This document shows, one piece after another, positions 36,532-45,146 of a DNA stretch of 64,000 nt (positions are counted from its first letter, which is position 1; every line of letters begins with the position of its first letter). Below the pieces are notes generated by a model. It saw only the letters and a list, made by a program, of their open reading frames with translations, made no database searches and had not been told where the DNA came from. This stretch comes from Thermoanaerobacterium sp. RBIITD. Its GTDB lineage: Bacteria; Bacillota; Thermoanaerobacteria; Thermoanaerobacterales; Thermoanaerobacteraceae. Made by a program: the position numbers and the translations under genes. The stretch spans positions 2,617,411 through 2,681,410 of the forward strand of contig NZ_LT906662.1 in assembly GCF_900205865.1 (NCBI RefSeq), written 5' to 3'.

Positions 36532-36663
36532 CTATACGGTAGATTCTGGTTTGTCAACAATAAATATACCAGGTATAAAAATCAATATTATTATAATAAT
36601 TATTATGATCCATACCCAGTTGTTACAACCACATTTTGGTTTTTTGCAATCCATCCCTGACAT
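36532..36663 (-). CDS. Small Cys-rich single-pass membrane protein, 43 aa
   Basis: Read from ATG 36663 behind AAGGGGG (minus strand) to TAG 36532-36534. The sequence has a short N-terminus MSGMDCKKPKCGCNN, then WVWIIIIIIIILIFIPGIFI, a pure Ile membrane helix, and a DKPESTV tail. Three Cys in C-x4-C-x-C. It resembles in design the tiny YjcZ-like or coat-associated membrane proteins of sporeformers, without matching them. Convergent with the aminopeptidase gene and sharing its terminator. Confidence 0.65.
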   Translation of the reverse strand: MSGMDCKKPKCGCNNWVWIIIIIIIILIFIPGIFIVDKPESTV

Positions 36664-37148
36664 TATAAAACCCCCTTTTATATTGGGAATAGATACAGTA
36701 ATATAATATGATTGAAAGATTTTTTTGTTACTCTATTAACATTTTCTTTGCTGTATAGTAAAATAAAATTTAATGATGGATTTATGACTTTTATATAACT
36801 TGATGATTGTCCATCACCTACAAAGGGAAAAAAGGTAGAGCTAATGATAGCTTTATCGAAAACTGCAAGGAAAGTATTGGGAATCAAAAAAAGAAATTTT
36901 GGTATTAATATGAGATAATGATAAAGACTATAGGGAAAATGTTGGGAATGAGAATAGCATTGCAGAAAAGTAATAGAAAATCCATACTTATGTGGTGAAG
37001 GTTTTCTATATTTAAAACATAAAATATTTTATTTATATATATGAATAATGATATGATAAACGATGTCGTTGTATATTAATTTTTTTTGTCGAAGTTTCGA
37101 TATAAATAGTATATAAAAACTTTATTAACTGTACTAAGGAGGACGAAA
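36664..37148. other. 485-bp intergenic stretch, no convincing gene
   Basis: Very AT-rich. An open minus-strand frame (36678-36887, MIPNTFLAVFDKAIISSTFF) lacks a ribosome site and overlaps the small gene's own leader. A likely promoter for the next gene lies near 37085-37118 (TTGTCG 37086-37091 and TATATAAAA downstream). Confidence 0.4.
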
Positions 37149-37355
37149 ATGCTAAAAAAATGTTACTGCGGGGGAATTATAGAGATAAAGCCTACAGATT
37201 ACGAGTTAATAAAGGGGAAAAGGGTTAAAATATATAAAAATGTTCCAACATATGTATGCCAAAAATGTGGTGCAAAGTATTATGACACAGAAGTGCTTGA
37301 TAAATTATTAAAAGAAGATAATTGTATATCATATAGATTACATCAAACGTTTTAA
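37149..37355 (+). CDS. YgiT/MqsA-type zinc-finger protein
   Basis: 68 residues with C-x-C (KKCYCGG) and C-x2-C (YVCQKCGAKYYD) forming one zinc site, plus IEIKPTDYELIKGKRVKIYKNVPTYVC, the N-terminal module of MqsA-like antitoxins. The HTH half of MqsA is absent and no toxin gene neighbours it, so it is probably a stand-alone zinc-finger protein. RBS AGGAGG. Confidence 0.8.
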   Translation: MLKKCYCGGIIEIKPTDYELIKGKRVKIYKNVPTYVCQKCGAKYYDTEVLDKLLKEDNCISYRLHQTF

Positions 37356-37394
37356 TTGGACATTTTTAGTTTAATATTAATACGGTGTATAATA

Positions 37395-38255
37395 ATGGTT
37401 ATAATTGCGGAAGAAAAAGATGAAAATTTACCACTAAAGCAAGTTTTATTAAACAGGGATTTTTCTTCAACACTTATAAAAAATTATAAACATAATGGTA
37501 AAATCCTTGTAAATAATCAATTATCAATGATAAACAGGATAATCAAAAAAAATGACATAATAGAGTTAATTTTAAATGATGCTAATGAGTCAATAGAGCC
37601 ACAGAAGATGGAATTAAAAATATGCTATGAAGATGATGATATCTTGATAATTGATAAACCGGCGGGCGTGGTAGTACATCCTACAACAGGGTACCGTGAA
37701 AATACTTTAGCAAACGGAATTGCATGGTATTATGAAGATAAAAAAATAAAAAGCTCTATAAGACCTGTTAATAGGCTTGATAAAGATACATCAGGTTTAA
37801 TTGTTTTTGCTAAAAATCCATTTATGCAAAATTATTTGCAAAATGTATGTCCGATGAATAAATTATATCTTGCCATTATAGAGGGCAAACTAAAAGATAA
37901 AGGCACGATAGATCTACCTATAGGCAGAAAACCAGGAAGCATTGTAGAAAGAATGGTTAGGCAAGATGGTGAAAGAGCAATAACACATTATACTGTTTTA
38001 AAAAGCAGTGAAAATTTATCACTTCTTAGAGTAAAAATAGAAACTGGAAGAACGCATCAAATACGAGTACATTTAAGCCATATAGGACATCCTATAATCG
38101 GAGATACTCTGTATGGCTCAAATAAGCTTTTAATAAGAAGGCAAGCATTACACTCTTTTAGAATTTCGTTAAAACAACCCTTTTTAAATAAATATATATC
38201 TATATATACACAAGTACCTCAGGATATGAAAAATGTATTAATTAATTCCTTCTAA
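37395..38255 (+). CDS. RluA/RluD-family pseudouridine synthase
   Basis: 286 residues from ATG 37395; a TTG further upstream is possible but has no ribosome site. An N-terminal S4-like domain (LPLKQVLLNRDFSSTLIKNYKHNGKI) is followed by DDDILIIDKPAGVVVHPT, the catalytic-Asp motif RPVNRLDKDTSGL and ETGRTHQIRVHLSHIGHPI. It isomerises uridine in 23S rRNA or tRNA; the target is not predictable. Its last 18 bp overlap the convergent gene. Confidence 0.93.
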   Translation: MVIIAEEKDENLPLKQVLLNRDFSSTLIKNYKHNGKILVNNQLSMINRIIKKNDIIELILNDANESIEPQKMELKICYEDDDILIIDKPAGVVVHPTTGYRENTLANGIAWYYEDKKIKSSIRPVNRLDKDTSGLIVFAKNPFMQNYLQNVCPMNKLYLAIIEGKLKDKGTIDLPIGRKPGSIVERMVRQDGERAITHYTVLKSSENLSLLRVKIETGRTHQIRVHLSHIGHPIIGDTLYGSNKLLIRRQALHSFRISLKQPFLNKYISIYTQVPQDMKNVLINSF

Positions 38256-39131
38256 ATTAAAGTTGGGGATGTAGTTTTCAGATGCACTTTCGTCGTCTTG
38301 AACAAATCCATTTTCTAGCCCTATTTCAAAAAAATAATTTATTGCTTCTTCATAATCTCTATTATCTATTTTTTTATTTATTTCAGGATAATTTTTTGCT
38401 TTATAATATGGTATATATTGTCCCATAAGACTCACATATACTTCTTTTGGAAGGTTTTCTTTAATCCATTTAAGGATTTTTTTTGTTTCATGCAATTTCC
38501 CTGGCAATATGAGATGCCTTATTATCAAGCCTCTTTTCATTATTCCATTTTTATCAAAAATAGGAACTCCAACTTGTCTAAACATTTCTAATATGGCCTT
38601 TTTGGCATATTTAAAATATTCTGGTGCATATGAAAATTTTATAGCTGTTGTATCATCGTAATATTTTAGATCTGGTAGATAAATATCAATAAGACCATCT
38701 AAAATTCTTAATAATTCTACATTTTCATATGCGTTTGAATTATATACTATAGGTATACTTAGTCCCTTATCCTTTGCAATAAGTATTGATTCTTTTATCT
38801 TGGGGATATATATTGTAGGTGATACTAAATTAATATTATGTGCACCTAATTTTTCAAGATTTAAAAAGATATCTGCGAGCTTTTCGATAGATACAGTTAT
38901 GCCAAAATTTTCTTGGCTAATCTTATAATTTTGACAGAAGACACACTTTAAATTACACCCTGTAAAAAATACAGTTCCCGAACCTCTTTCACCGCTTATA
39001 CATGGTTCTTCCCATTTATGCAGATATGCCTTAGCAACTTTAATATTGTTAGACATACGGCAAAAGCCTCTTTTAATATTGCGATCGACATTGCAATTCC
39101 GAGGGCATATATTGCATTTTTGTAAATCCAT
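38238..39131 (-). CDS. PflA-like radical SAM protein
   Basis: 297 residues. The N-terminal Cys set CNICPRNCNVDRNIKRGFC precedes the radical SAM motif CNLKCVFCQN (C-x3-C-x2-C). NLVSPTIYIPKI, YLPDLKYYDDTTA and IRHLILPG are typical of the pyruvate-formate-lyase-activase-like COG1313 group found in anaerobes, often next to AmmeMemoRadiSam genes. No glycyl radical enzyme lies nearby, so the substrate is unknown. Divergent from a ferredoxin-like gene with a shared regulatory region. Confidence 0.9.
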   Translation of the reverse strand: MDLQKCNICPRNCNVDRNIKRGFCRMSNNIKVAKAYLHKWEEPCISGERGSGTVFFTGCNLKCVFCQNYKISQENFGITVSIEKLADIFLNLEKLGAHNINLVSPTIYIPKIKESILIAKDKGLSIPIVYNSNAYENVELLRILDGLIDIYLPDLKYYDDTTAIKFSYAPEYFKYAKKAILEMFRQVGVPIFDKNGIMKRGLIIRHLILPGKLHETKKILKWIKENLPKEVYVSLMGQYIPYYKAKNYPEINKKIDNRDYEEAINYFFEIGLENGFVQDDESASENYIPNFNLEGIN

Positions 39132-39182
39132 TTATAACACCTCATCAATTATTTTACTATAAAACTATAAATTATAAAATAA

Positions 39183-39196
39183 GTGATATACATCAC
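39183..39196. promoter_or_regulatory. CRP/FNR-type palindrome between divergent redox genes
   Basis: GTGATATACATCAC: arms GTGAT and ATCAC around four bases, followed by AAAT. It matches the GTGA-N6-TCAC site of CRP/FNR-superfamily regulators and lies 52 bp before the radical SAM start and 64 bp before the ferredoxin ATG. Confidence 0.6.
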
Positions 39197-39259
39197 AAAT
39201 TTGATAGCTTTTTTAATGTATAATATAAATTGATATCCTATTAAAATGGAGGTGACATA

Positions 39260-39625
39260 ATGGCTAAAAGGAAGATTATAAAAATAGATGAGGAAAAATG
39301 CAATGGATGTGGTCTATGTGTAACACCGTGTGTCGAAAGTGCCATAACTATAGAAAATGGTAAAGCAAAAGTAATAAGTGAAGAATTATGCGATGGTGCT
39401 GGTGTTTGCCTTAATGTATGCCCAACAAATGCTTTATCGATAGAAGAGAGAGAAGCGGTTCCTTTTAACGAAGAAGCTGCTATAAAACATAAAAATAATA
39501 TAAATAAGGATAGATGTTTATATTGTGGCAATACTGATGATGATGCACCTATAATAAGCTTTAAATACAAGGGTGAAATAAAACATGTTTGTGCGAAATG
39601 TCTACCGCAACTCATACATGGATAA
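39260..39625 (+). CDS. Dicluster ferredoxin-like protein with C-terminal zinc ribbon
   Basis: 121 residues. Two 4Fe-4S motifs: CNGCGLCVTPCVES and, widened, CDGAGVCLNVCPTNAL, where the second Cys of one set is replaced (CDGAGVC). A C-terminal part with CLYCGN and HVCAKCLP forms a likely zinc knuckle. Electron carrier of the type found beside hydroxylamine reductase or related genes in clostridia. RBS GGAGGTG. Confidence 0.88.
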   Translation: MAKRKIIKIDEEKCNGCGLCVTPCVESAITIENGKAKVISEELCDGAGVCLNVCPTNALSIEEREAVPFNEEAAIKHKNNINKDRCLYCGNTDDDAPIISFKYKGEIKHVCAKCLPQLIHG

Positions 39626-39925
39626 TTATTTCCTTTTAGGAATAACTGGAGGAGGAGACGGGGGTCCTGCTAATTCATGGCGTGGAGAGTGGACGATAGT
39701 TATACTGTTCATTATTATCTCTATCTCTTCTCCATTATCTTTTACCTTTTTTCTACATTCAACTCTTGGAATAACTACAGTAACCTCATGTGGTACTTCT
39801 ATATTTGTCCTTCTTTCGACTGTTATATTGAGGCCGTAAAGATTTAAGGTTATCTTATCATATCCTTTATTTTTATTTCCCCAAATACCTTTTATGGCAT
39901 TTGCTAATTTATCGAAACTGATCAT
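39626..39925 (-). CDS. Hypothetical protein, 99 aa
   Basis: Start at ATG 39925 behind GGAGGAGGA; an upstream ATG lies inside that site. Sequence: MISFDKLANAIKGIWGNKNKGYDKI, beta-rich middle (ITLNLYGLNITVERRTNIEV), then a proline tail (LAGPPSPPPVIPKRK). Its stop codon directly abuts the convergent ferredoxin stop. Function unknown; no signal peptide or membrane segment. Confidence 0.72.
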   Translation of the reverse strand: MISFDKLANAIKGIWGNKNKGYDKITLNLYGLNITVERRTNIEVPHEVTVVIPRVECRKKVKDNGEEIEIIMNSITIVHSPRHELAGPPSPPPVIPKRK

Positions 39926-40087
39926 AGCAATCCTCCTCCAATACATATTATGCAGAAAAATATATATAGTTCATATATGTAAATTTAAAATATCATAAGA
40001 CATATATTTGTAAAATCTAAATAAATTGAATAAAAACGATAATTTGATAAAAAATATAGACGAATTCTTTCAGAAAGGGTGTTTATA

Positions 40088-40636
40088 GTGAAAAACAATA
40101 TGACTGCAGCAAATTTACGTTCCGCATATGGCGGAGAAAGTATGGCATATCAAAGATATAAGGTATGGAGTAAAAAAGCAATGGATGAAGGCTTTAAAAA
40201 TGTTTATAGATTATTTAACGCCATTGCATATGCTGAGGAGGTACATGCTAGTAATCACTTTAAAGCACATAAAGACTTAGAAGGAGATTTTTTAGTTCCA
40301 TCTATGGCTGGATTCGGAATAGGTAATACTTCACTAAACCTTGATAAAGCCATAAGCGGTGAACTTTTTGAAGTCAATGAAATGTATGCTACGTACATAA
40401 AAGTTGCTGAATTTCAACAAGAGGAAGGTGCAAAAAAGACTTTTACATGGGCAAGAGAAGCAGAAAAAATTCATGCAGACCTATATAAAGAAGCAAAATT
40501 AGCAGTTGATTCAGGGAAGGATGTAAGCTTTAACGAAGTACATATATGTAGTGTATGTGGCTATACTACTGTAGGACCAATACCTGATAAATGCCCGGTT
40601 TGTGGCGCTGATACGACAAGATTTGTAACCTTTTAA
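40088..40636 (+). CDS. rbr: Rubrerythrin
   Basis: 182 residues from GTG 40088 (AAAGGG 9 nt upstream). The ferritin-like di-iron part (GGESMAYQRYKVW, AIAYAEEVHASNHF, EMYATYIKVAEFQQEEGA, EAEKIHADLY) is followed by a C-terminal rubredoxin-like FeS4 domain (CSVCGYTTVGPIPDKCPVCG). It reduces hydrogen peroxide in anaerobes with electrons from ferredoxin or rubredoxin. Often under PerR; perR is 11 kb away here. Confidence 0.96.
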   Translation: MKNNMTAANLRSAYGGESMAYQRYKVWSKKAMDEGFKNVYRLFNAIAYAEEVHASNHFKAHKDLEGDFLVPSMAGFGIGNTSLNLDKAISGELFEVNEMYATYIKVAEFQQEEGAKKTFTWAREAEKIHADLYKEAKLAVDSGKDVSFNEVHICSVCGYTTVGPIPDKCPVCGADTTRFVTF

Positions 40637-40889
40637 TTTCCAGATTTCTACTATTGCAATGAGTATTTTTAGGATGTATACTATAAATATCTTGAAGGTC
40701 CTGGGAAGTTTGTTTACGGTGATTTTGTTTTCAACCAACACAATGACATCGGGAATCCAAACTCAGTTACAGATGAAAAGCCTACATTGATAGGACTTCA
40801 GAAATAGCTGATAGGATACCCACCTGCGAGAGAGGGTTTGAAAACATAGCCGAACGGCTTCGCGGGATACAGGAAAAATAAAATAGAAG
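40637..40889 (+). other. Gene remnant after rubrerythrin
   Basis: Coding-like pieces in different frames: KYLEGPGKFVYGDFVFNQHN near 40683-40745, and IADRIPTCERGFENIAERL near 40806-40870 ending RGIQEK and a stop. Base composition is richer in GC than the surroundings. I cannot name the source gene. Confidence 0.5.
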
Positions 40890-40892
40890 AAA

Positions 40893-40920
40893 AAAAAACC
40901 GGCGCTAACCGGTTTTTTTT
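40893..40920 (+). terminator. Terminator after the remnant
   Basis: AAAAAACCGG pairs with CCGGTTTTTT around CGCTAA. Confidence 0.9.
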
Positions 40921-40981
40921 GTATTTAAAATAGATTTCTTAAAATTTTTTTGCTGTAATATAATTTAATAGAGGTGATTTT

Positions 40982-41933
40982 ATGATCATTAAAATAGACG
41001 GTATGTCATATGATTATCCGGATAGTACAACACTTGAAGAGATATCTTTAGATTTTAAAGACATGTATCCAGCGAAAATAGTTGCCGCAAAATTAGATAA
41101 TGAAATAGTGGAACTGACAACCAAAAAATGATAAAGATAGTTTTAATTGCAGGACCTTCTTCATCAGGAAAGACATCTTTTGTACATAGATTGAGCGTAC
41201 AATTGAGAGTCAATGGATTAAAACCATTTCCTATATCTCTTGATAACTATTTTTTACCAAGGGATAAAACACCGAAGGACGAATTCGGTAATTATGATTT
41301 TGAATCAATAGATGCTCTTGGCTTAAATTTATTTAATAATCAAATAATAAAGCTCATTCAAGGCGAAGAAGTAGAATTGCCTATTTTTAATTTTAAAAAA
41401 GGTGAAAGAGAAAAAAATGGCAAAATAGTAAGGCTAGAAGGAGACCAAATAATCTTAGTTGAAGGAATACATAGTTTAAATGACAGGCTTACGAAAGAGA
41501 TACCCAAGGATAATAAATATAAAATATATATAAGTGCTTTGACACAGTTAAATCTTGATGAACATAATAGAATATCGACTAAAACTAGACACTTTTAAGA
41601 AGGTTGGTTAGAGATAATCAATTTCGCTCAAGTGACGCATCAAGAACCATTTTAATGTGGCCTTCTGTGAGGCGTGGTGAAGAAAAATATATATTTCCAT
41701 ATCAAGAGGAAGCAGATATTATGTTTAATTCTTCACTGCCATATGAGTTGTCAGTTATTAAAAAGTATACCGAATCACTTTTAAAGGAAATCAAGAGAGA
41801 TAATGAAGCATATTCTGTAGCAAAGGAACTGCTTGAATTTCTTAGCTATTTTATATCTCTTGATGATGAATCAGCAATACCTCAAAATTCTTTAATCAAG
41901 GAATTTATAGGTGGCAGTTGTCTTGATATATAA
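40982..41933 (+). pseudogene. Uridine-kinase-type nucleoside kinase, internally deleted and frameshifted
   Basis: Starts MIIKIDGMSYDYPDSTTLEE, a TGS domain as in the long clostridial nucleoside kinases. After IVELTTKK the frame ends (TGA 41129-41131), and the kinase half starts at overlapping ATG 41128: GPSSSGKTSFVHRLSVQLR, DNYFLPRDKTPKDEFGNYDFES, EGIHSLNDRL. A shift near 41596 breaks TRHF/RRLVRDNQFR, and the rest (SVRRGEEKYIFPYQEEAD) runs to 41933. About 200 residues between TGS and P-loop, present in full-length relatives (about 550 aa), are missing. Confidence 0.82.
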
Positions 41934-42048
41934 AAAAATTCTAAATTTGATGTTGATTTAATATATAATAAGTGGTAATATTTTTTTGAGATGGGTTTTG
42001 GTTTTTTGGGTAATTTTAATATTTTGGGAATAAAGGAGGAAATATTTT

Positions 42049-43389
42049 ATGAATATTGTCGATCCGATTATTGGAGCAATTGTCGACTACATAGACAAGA
42101 ATCCAGAAAAGAATCTTTTAACCATAGCAAATCTTATGTCTAAGCTTACGGTGATGCCAGAACATAAAGAACAAATAGAAAGTGTAAAAAAATTTCTAAA
42201 TGATAAAGAAAGTAACTGGTACAAATTCACAATCAAAGGTTTAAAGAATGTAGATAAAAATATTTTAAAAAGACTTTTGCTTAATTTCTTTATTAATTGT
42301 AATTTTAAGGGCATACCAAAACAAAAAGAAATGTCACAAAAACTGGGGGTTTCCGTCCCATGGGCGATTTTAATTGATCCAACTGAAGCATGTAATTTAA
42401 GATGTACCGGTTGTTGGGCTGGTGATTATAAACCACACAGTCTTTCAAATGAAGTTCTTGATAGAGTATTTACAGAGGCTGAGAAGCTTGGCATTTACTT
42501 TATAGTCTTATCCGGTGGTGAGCCAACTGTTAGAAGGGATGATATAGTAAAACTTGCAGAAAAACACAGCAATCAAGTATTCCATTTATTTACAAATGGT
42601 ACGTTGATCGACGAAAAATTTGTAGAGGATGTAAAACGTGTTGGAAATATTACATTTGCTATAAGTATTGACGGCCTTAAGGAAAAGACTGATGCAAGAC
42701 GTGGGAAGGGAACATTTGACAAAGTTATGCATGCCATGGATCTATTAAGAGAGAATGGTGTACCATTTGGATTTTCAGCAACATATACAAAACAAAATAC
42801 AGAAGAAGTTGGCAGTGATGAGTTTATAGACATGCTCATTGATAAGGGATGCTATTTTGGATGGTATTTTACATACATTCCCGTTGGTAAAGATGTTGAC
42901 CTTGAATTAATGGCGACCCCTGAGCAAAGAAAATATATGTACGAAAGAGTAAATTATATTAGGGCAAATAAAGAGTTATTTGCAATAGATTTCTGGAATG
43001 ATGGAGAGTATAGTGGTGGATGCATAGCAGGTGGCAGAAGGTATTTGCATATAAATGCAGCTGGTGAAGTAGAACCATGTGCATTCATACATTACTCAAA
43101 TGTCAATATAAATGATGTTAGTTTGGAAGATGCTTTAAAGTCACCAATTATGAGGTCATACCAGAAAAGGCAGCCATTTAATACAGATATGTTAAGGCCA
43201 TGTCCTCTCATAGATAATCCCGAAAAGCTTCTCGAAATAGTAGAAGAGTCTGGGGCACATAATACACAGGCCCATGATGTATCAGATATACACAACATGG
43301 TAGATGAACTAAAGGCTGTTGCGGATAGATGGGGTAAAGTCGCTGATGATATTTGGAATAATAAGAATGTTTCCCAAAGGGAGGCTTGA
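42049..43389 (+). CDS. Radical SAM/SPASM-like protein
   Basis: 446 residues with an N-terminal helical part (1-110), then the motif CNLRCTGCWAGDYKPH, ILSGGEPTVRRDDI, HLFTNGTLID and SIDGLKEKTDARRGKGTFD. The C-terminal region holds GGCIAGGRRYLHINAAGEVEPC and RPCPLIDNP, few Cys but SPASM/Twitch-like. A common clostridial family of unknown substrate. RBS AAGGAGG; the next gene, a putative regulator, starts 54 bp later and is probably co-transcribed. Confidence 0.88.
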   Translation: MNIVDPIIGAIVDYIDKNPEKNLLTIANLMSKLTVMPEHKEQIESVKKFLNDKESNWYKFTIKGLKNVDKNILKRLLLNFFINCNFKGIPKQKEMSQKLGVSVPWAILIDPTEACNLRCTGCWAGDYKPHSLSNEVLDRVFTEAEKLGIYFIVLSGGEPTVRRDDIVKLAEKHSNQVFHLFTNGTLIDEKFVEDVKRVGNITFAISIDGLKEKTDARRGKGTFDKVMHAMDLLRENGVPFGFSATYTKQNTEEVGSDEFIDMLIDKGCYFGWYFTYIPVGKDVDLELMATPEQRKYMYERVNYIRANKELFAIDFWNDGEYSGGCIAGGRRYLHINAAGEVEPCAFIHYSNVNINDVSLEDALKSPIMRSYQKRQPFNTDMLRPCPLIDNPEKLLEIVEESGAHNTQAHDVSDIHNMVDELKAVADRWGKVADDIWNNKNVSQREA

Positions 43390-43443
43390 CTCATAATATA
43401 AAATGCCCTATTATGTATTTGGTGAAAGAAATGGGGTGTTTAT

Positions 43444-44103
43444 GTGCCTTTAACAAAAAGAAAGATAGACTTTATAAAAACATTGATAAATCTTTATGAG
43501 AGACATAAAAAGCCAGTTCATTATGTAGATGTTGCGAACACGATGGGCATTAGCAAGTGGACTGCATATGATGTTTTAAATGACCTTGAAAAATTAGGCT
43601 ATGTTAAAAGAGAATATTATATAAATGATGATAAGGTACTTGGCAGGTCAATTCTTGTGTATACACCAGATGATAGTGCATATGAACTTATAAATAAAAA
43701 TTGTACACAGGAATGGAATGCAATGAAAGAACTGCTGATTAACACTATTAAAAAAAATGATGAATCAAAGGTGATTGATAATTTTTTGAATGAAAATAAA
43801 GACGCTTTAAAACCACTAAAATTTTGTGCATATGTATTGACAACATTATTATTGAAGATTAAAACATTAGATGTAGCGACACTTGATAATGTAAAAAATT
43901 CAGTATTAATGATTGGATCGGAAACTTCAGTGATATTTTTTGTTGGAATTGTCATTGGTATACTAATTAATTATCATTTAAAAAATGAAAGCCAAAAAAT
44001 ATTAGACAAAATTAATGTTTTCCACCAATATGTGAAAGAATTAAGTAGTGGTGATAAAATTCTTTTAACTAATTTCCTAAAAGAATCACTGCTATACATT
44101 TAA
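43444..44103 (+). CDS. HTH protein with C-terminal membrane helix
   Basis: 219 residues from GTG 43444. The winged HTH (KPVHYVDVANTMGISKWTAYDVLNDLEKLGYVKREYY) fills the first 70 residues; a single hydrophobic helix SVIFFVGIVIGILINYHL lies at about 160-178, and the rest is helical. A DNA-binding domain plus one membrane segment suggests a membrane-linked regulator. Likely partner of the preceding radical SAM gene; family seen in thermoanaerobes but without known function. Confidence 0.8.
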   Translation: MPLTKRKIDFIKTLINLYERHKKPVHYVDVANTMGISKWTAYDVLNDLEKLGYVKREYYINDDKVLGRSILVYTPDDSAYELINKNCTQEWNAMKELLINTIKKNDESKVIDNFLNENKDALKPLKFCAYVLTTLLLKIKTLDVATLDNVKNSVLMIGSETSVIFFVGIVIGILINYHLKNESQKILDKINVFHQYVKELSSGDKILLTNFLKESLLYI

Positions 44104-44126
44104 CGGCCGAGAGGCCCTTTTTTTTG
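44104..44126 (+). terminator. Short GC hairpin terminator
   Basis: GGCC (44105-44108), GAGA loop, GGCC (44113-44116), then CTTTTTTTT. Confidence 0.65.
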
Positions 44127-44174
44127 TATAATTAGATTTATTTTAAAGAAAATAAATGACAGGAGGTGTTTTAT

Positions 44175-44375
44175 ATGGATAGAGATAAAGAAATAAGTGA
44201 GATAGTAGATTTTGTTGAAAGATACAAAGAATCAATGGCAAGTCAAATGGTTATGTCAAGAATCCTCGGTGATAAAAGTGCAAAAGTAGATAATGAAACA
44301 ATTGCTGAGCTAAAACACCACATAGAAAATGCTAATGATGATGAACTTGAAGCATGTTACTATATAATAAAATAA
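44175..44375 (+). CDS. Small acidic helical protein, unknown
   Basis: 66 residues behind AGGAGGTG: MDRDKEISEIVDFVERYKES, a helical hairpin-like middle, and a C-terminal NDDELEACYYIIK. Net acidic, no membrane segment, one Cys. Ribosome site and clean start/stop support it. No family recognised. Confidence 0.7.
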   Translation: MDRDKEISEIVDFVERYKESMASQMVMSRILGDKSAKVDNETIAELKHHIENANDDELEACYYIIK

Positions 44376-44437
44376 GTTTTTGTTTTTAAGAAAAATATGG
44401 TATATTATTTATATAAAAAGTTAGAGGAGGTAAAAAA

Positions 44438-44626
44438 ATGAAAGTTTATGTTGACCAAGATTTATGTATCGCATGCGGTCTTTGTATTGATACATGTCCT
44501 GCTGTCTTTGACTGGAATGAAGAGGGAAAATCTCATGCAATAGTTGATGAAGTTCCAGAAGGCGAAGAAGAGGCAAGCCGCGATTCAATAGAAGGTTGCC
44601 CGACGGAGGCAATTAAGGAAGTTTAG
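44438..44626 (+). CDS. [4Fe-4S] ferredoxin
   Basis: 62 residues. Cluster ligands CIACGLCIDTCP (C-x2-C-x2-C) and the distal Cys in GCPTEAI give a single 4Fe-4S cluster, as in Thermotoga/clostridial monocluster ferredoxins. The intervening segment is very acidic (PEGEEEASRDS), fit for docking partners. RBS AGAGGAGG. A low-potential electron donor, plausibly for the radical SAM enzymes. Confidence 0.94.
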   Translation: MKVYVDQDLCIACGLCIDTCPAVFDWNEEGKSHAIVDEVPEGEEEASRDSIEGCPTEAIKEV

Positions 44627-44704
44627 TTTTAAAGAAAATTTGGGTTATTTTGTCAAGATATATGCCTTTGCTATAGGTTAAAATAATAGCGGATATGCTT
44701 TTCT

Positions 44705-44921
44705 ATGTCGAAAAGGAGAAAGTTACATTCTAAATCAGAGGATGAGCTTGATTCATTAAAAGAAGTTTTAGAAGAACTACACCTTGATGGTAATATCGAA
44801 AAACGCGGTCTTTAGAATATGACGACAAGAGAAGTTGGCAAAACAGGTGGAAATATGATTAAAAAATGGTTAAGTATGTGACGAAAAAGACGGGAAAATA
44901 GATTTGAATGATAAAAGCTGA
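44705..44921 (+). pseudogene. Alpha/beta-type small acid-soluble spore protein (SASP), broken
   Basis: ATG 44705: MSKRRKLHSKSEDELDSLKE, HLDGNIEKRGL, then TAG (44813-44815), then NMTTREVGKTGGNMIKK, the SASP DNA-binding signature. A base missing in the A-run near 44866 shifts the end, whose proper frame reads MVKYVTKK and KIDLNDKS to TGA 44919-44921. Stop plus frameshift: no functional DNA-coating protein. Upstream AAAAGGAG is inside the gene and no clear RBS remains. Confidence 0.82.
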
Positions 44922-44958
44922 AGGATTTCCTTCAGCTACTTATTTATTATTTTTTTAT
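44916..44958 (+). terminator. Terminator of the SASP locus
   Basis: AGCTGAAGGA (44916-44925) pairs with TCCTTCAGCT (44928-44937), then an AT-rich T-run. Confidence 0.75.
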
Positions 44959-45146
44959 TTTGCTAGATTTGGTTTTTGTAAATAAGAAATAAAAAATATA
45001 CTTCTGACTTTTATATATCAACTTTTTAATTAGTAAAGTTTTCTAATACATGAATAATTGACAAATATTGGCATATTGTTTTTTTATATATAAAAGAAGG
45101 AAAAATGATATTATTGGCGTAATATTATTAAAAAGGAGGACTTTAT

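Noticed and set aside
36678-36887. 69-aa minus-strand frame
   Set aside because: No ribosome site, no family, and it covers the leader of the better supported 43-aa gene.
37149-37355. MqsA antitoxin of a toxin-antitoxin pair
   Set aside because: Only the zinc-finger half is present and no MqsR-like toxin gene is adjacent.
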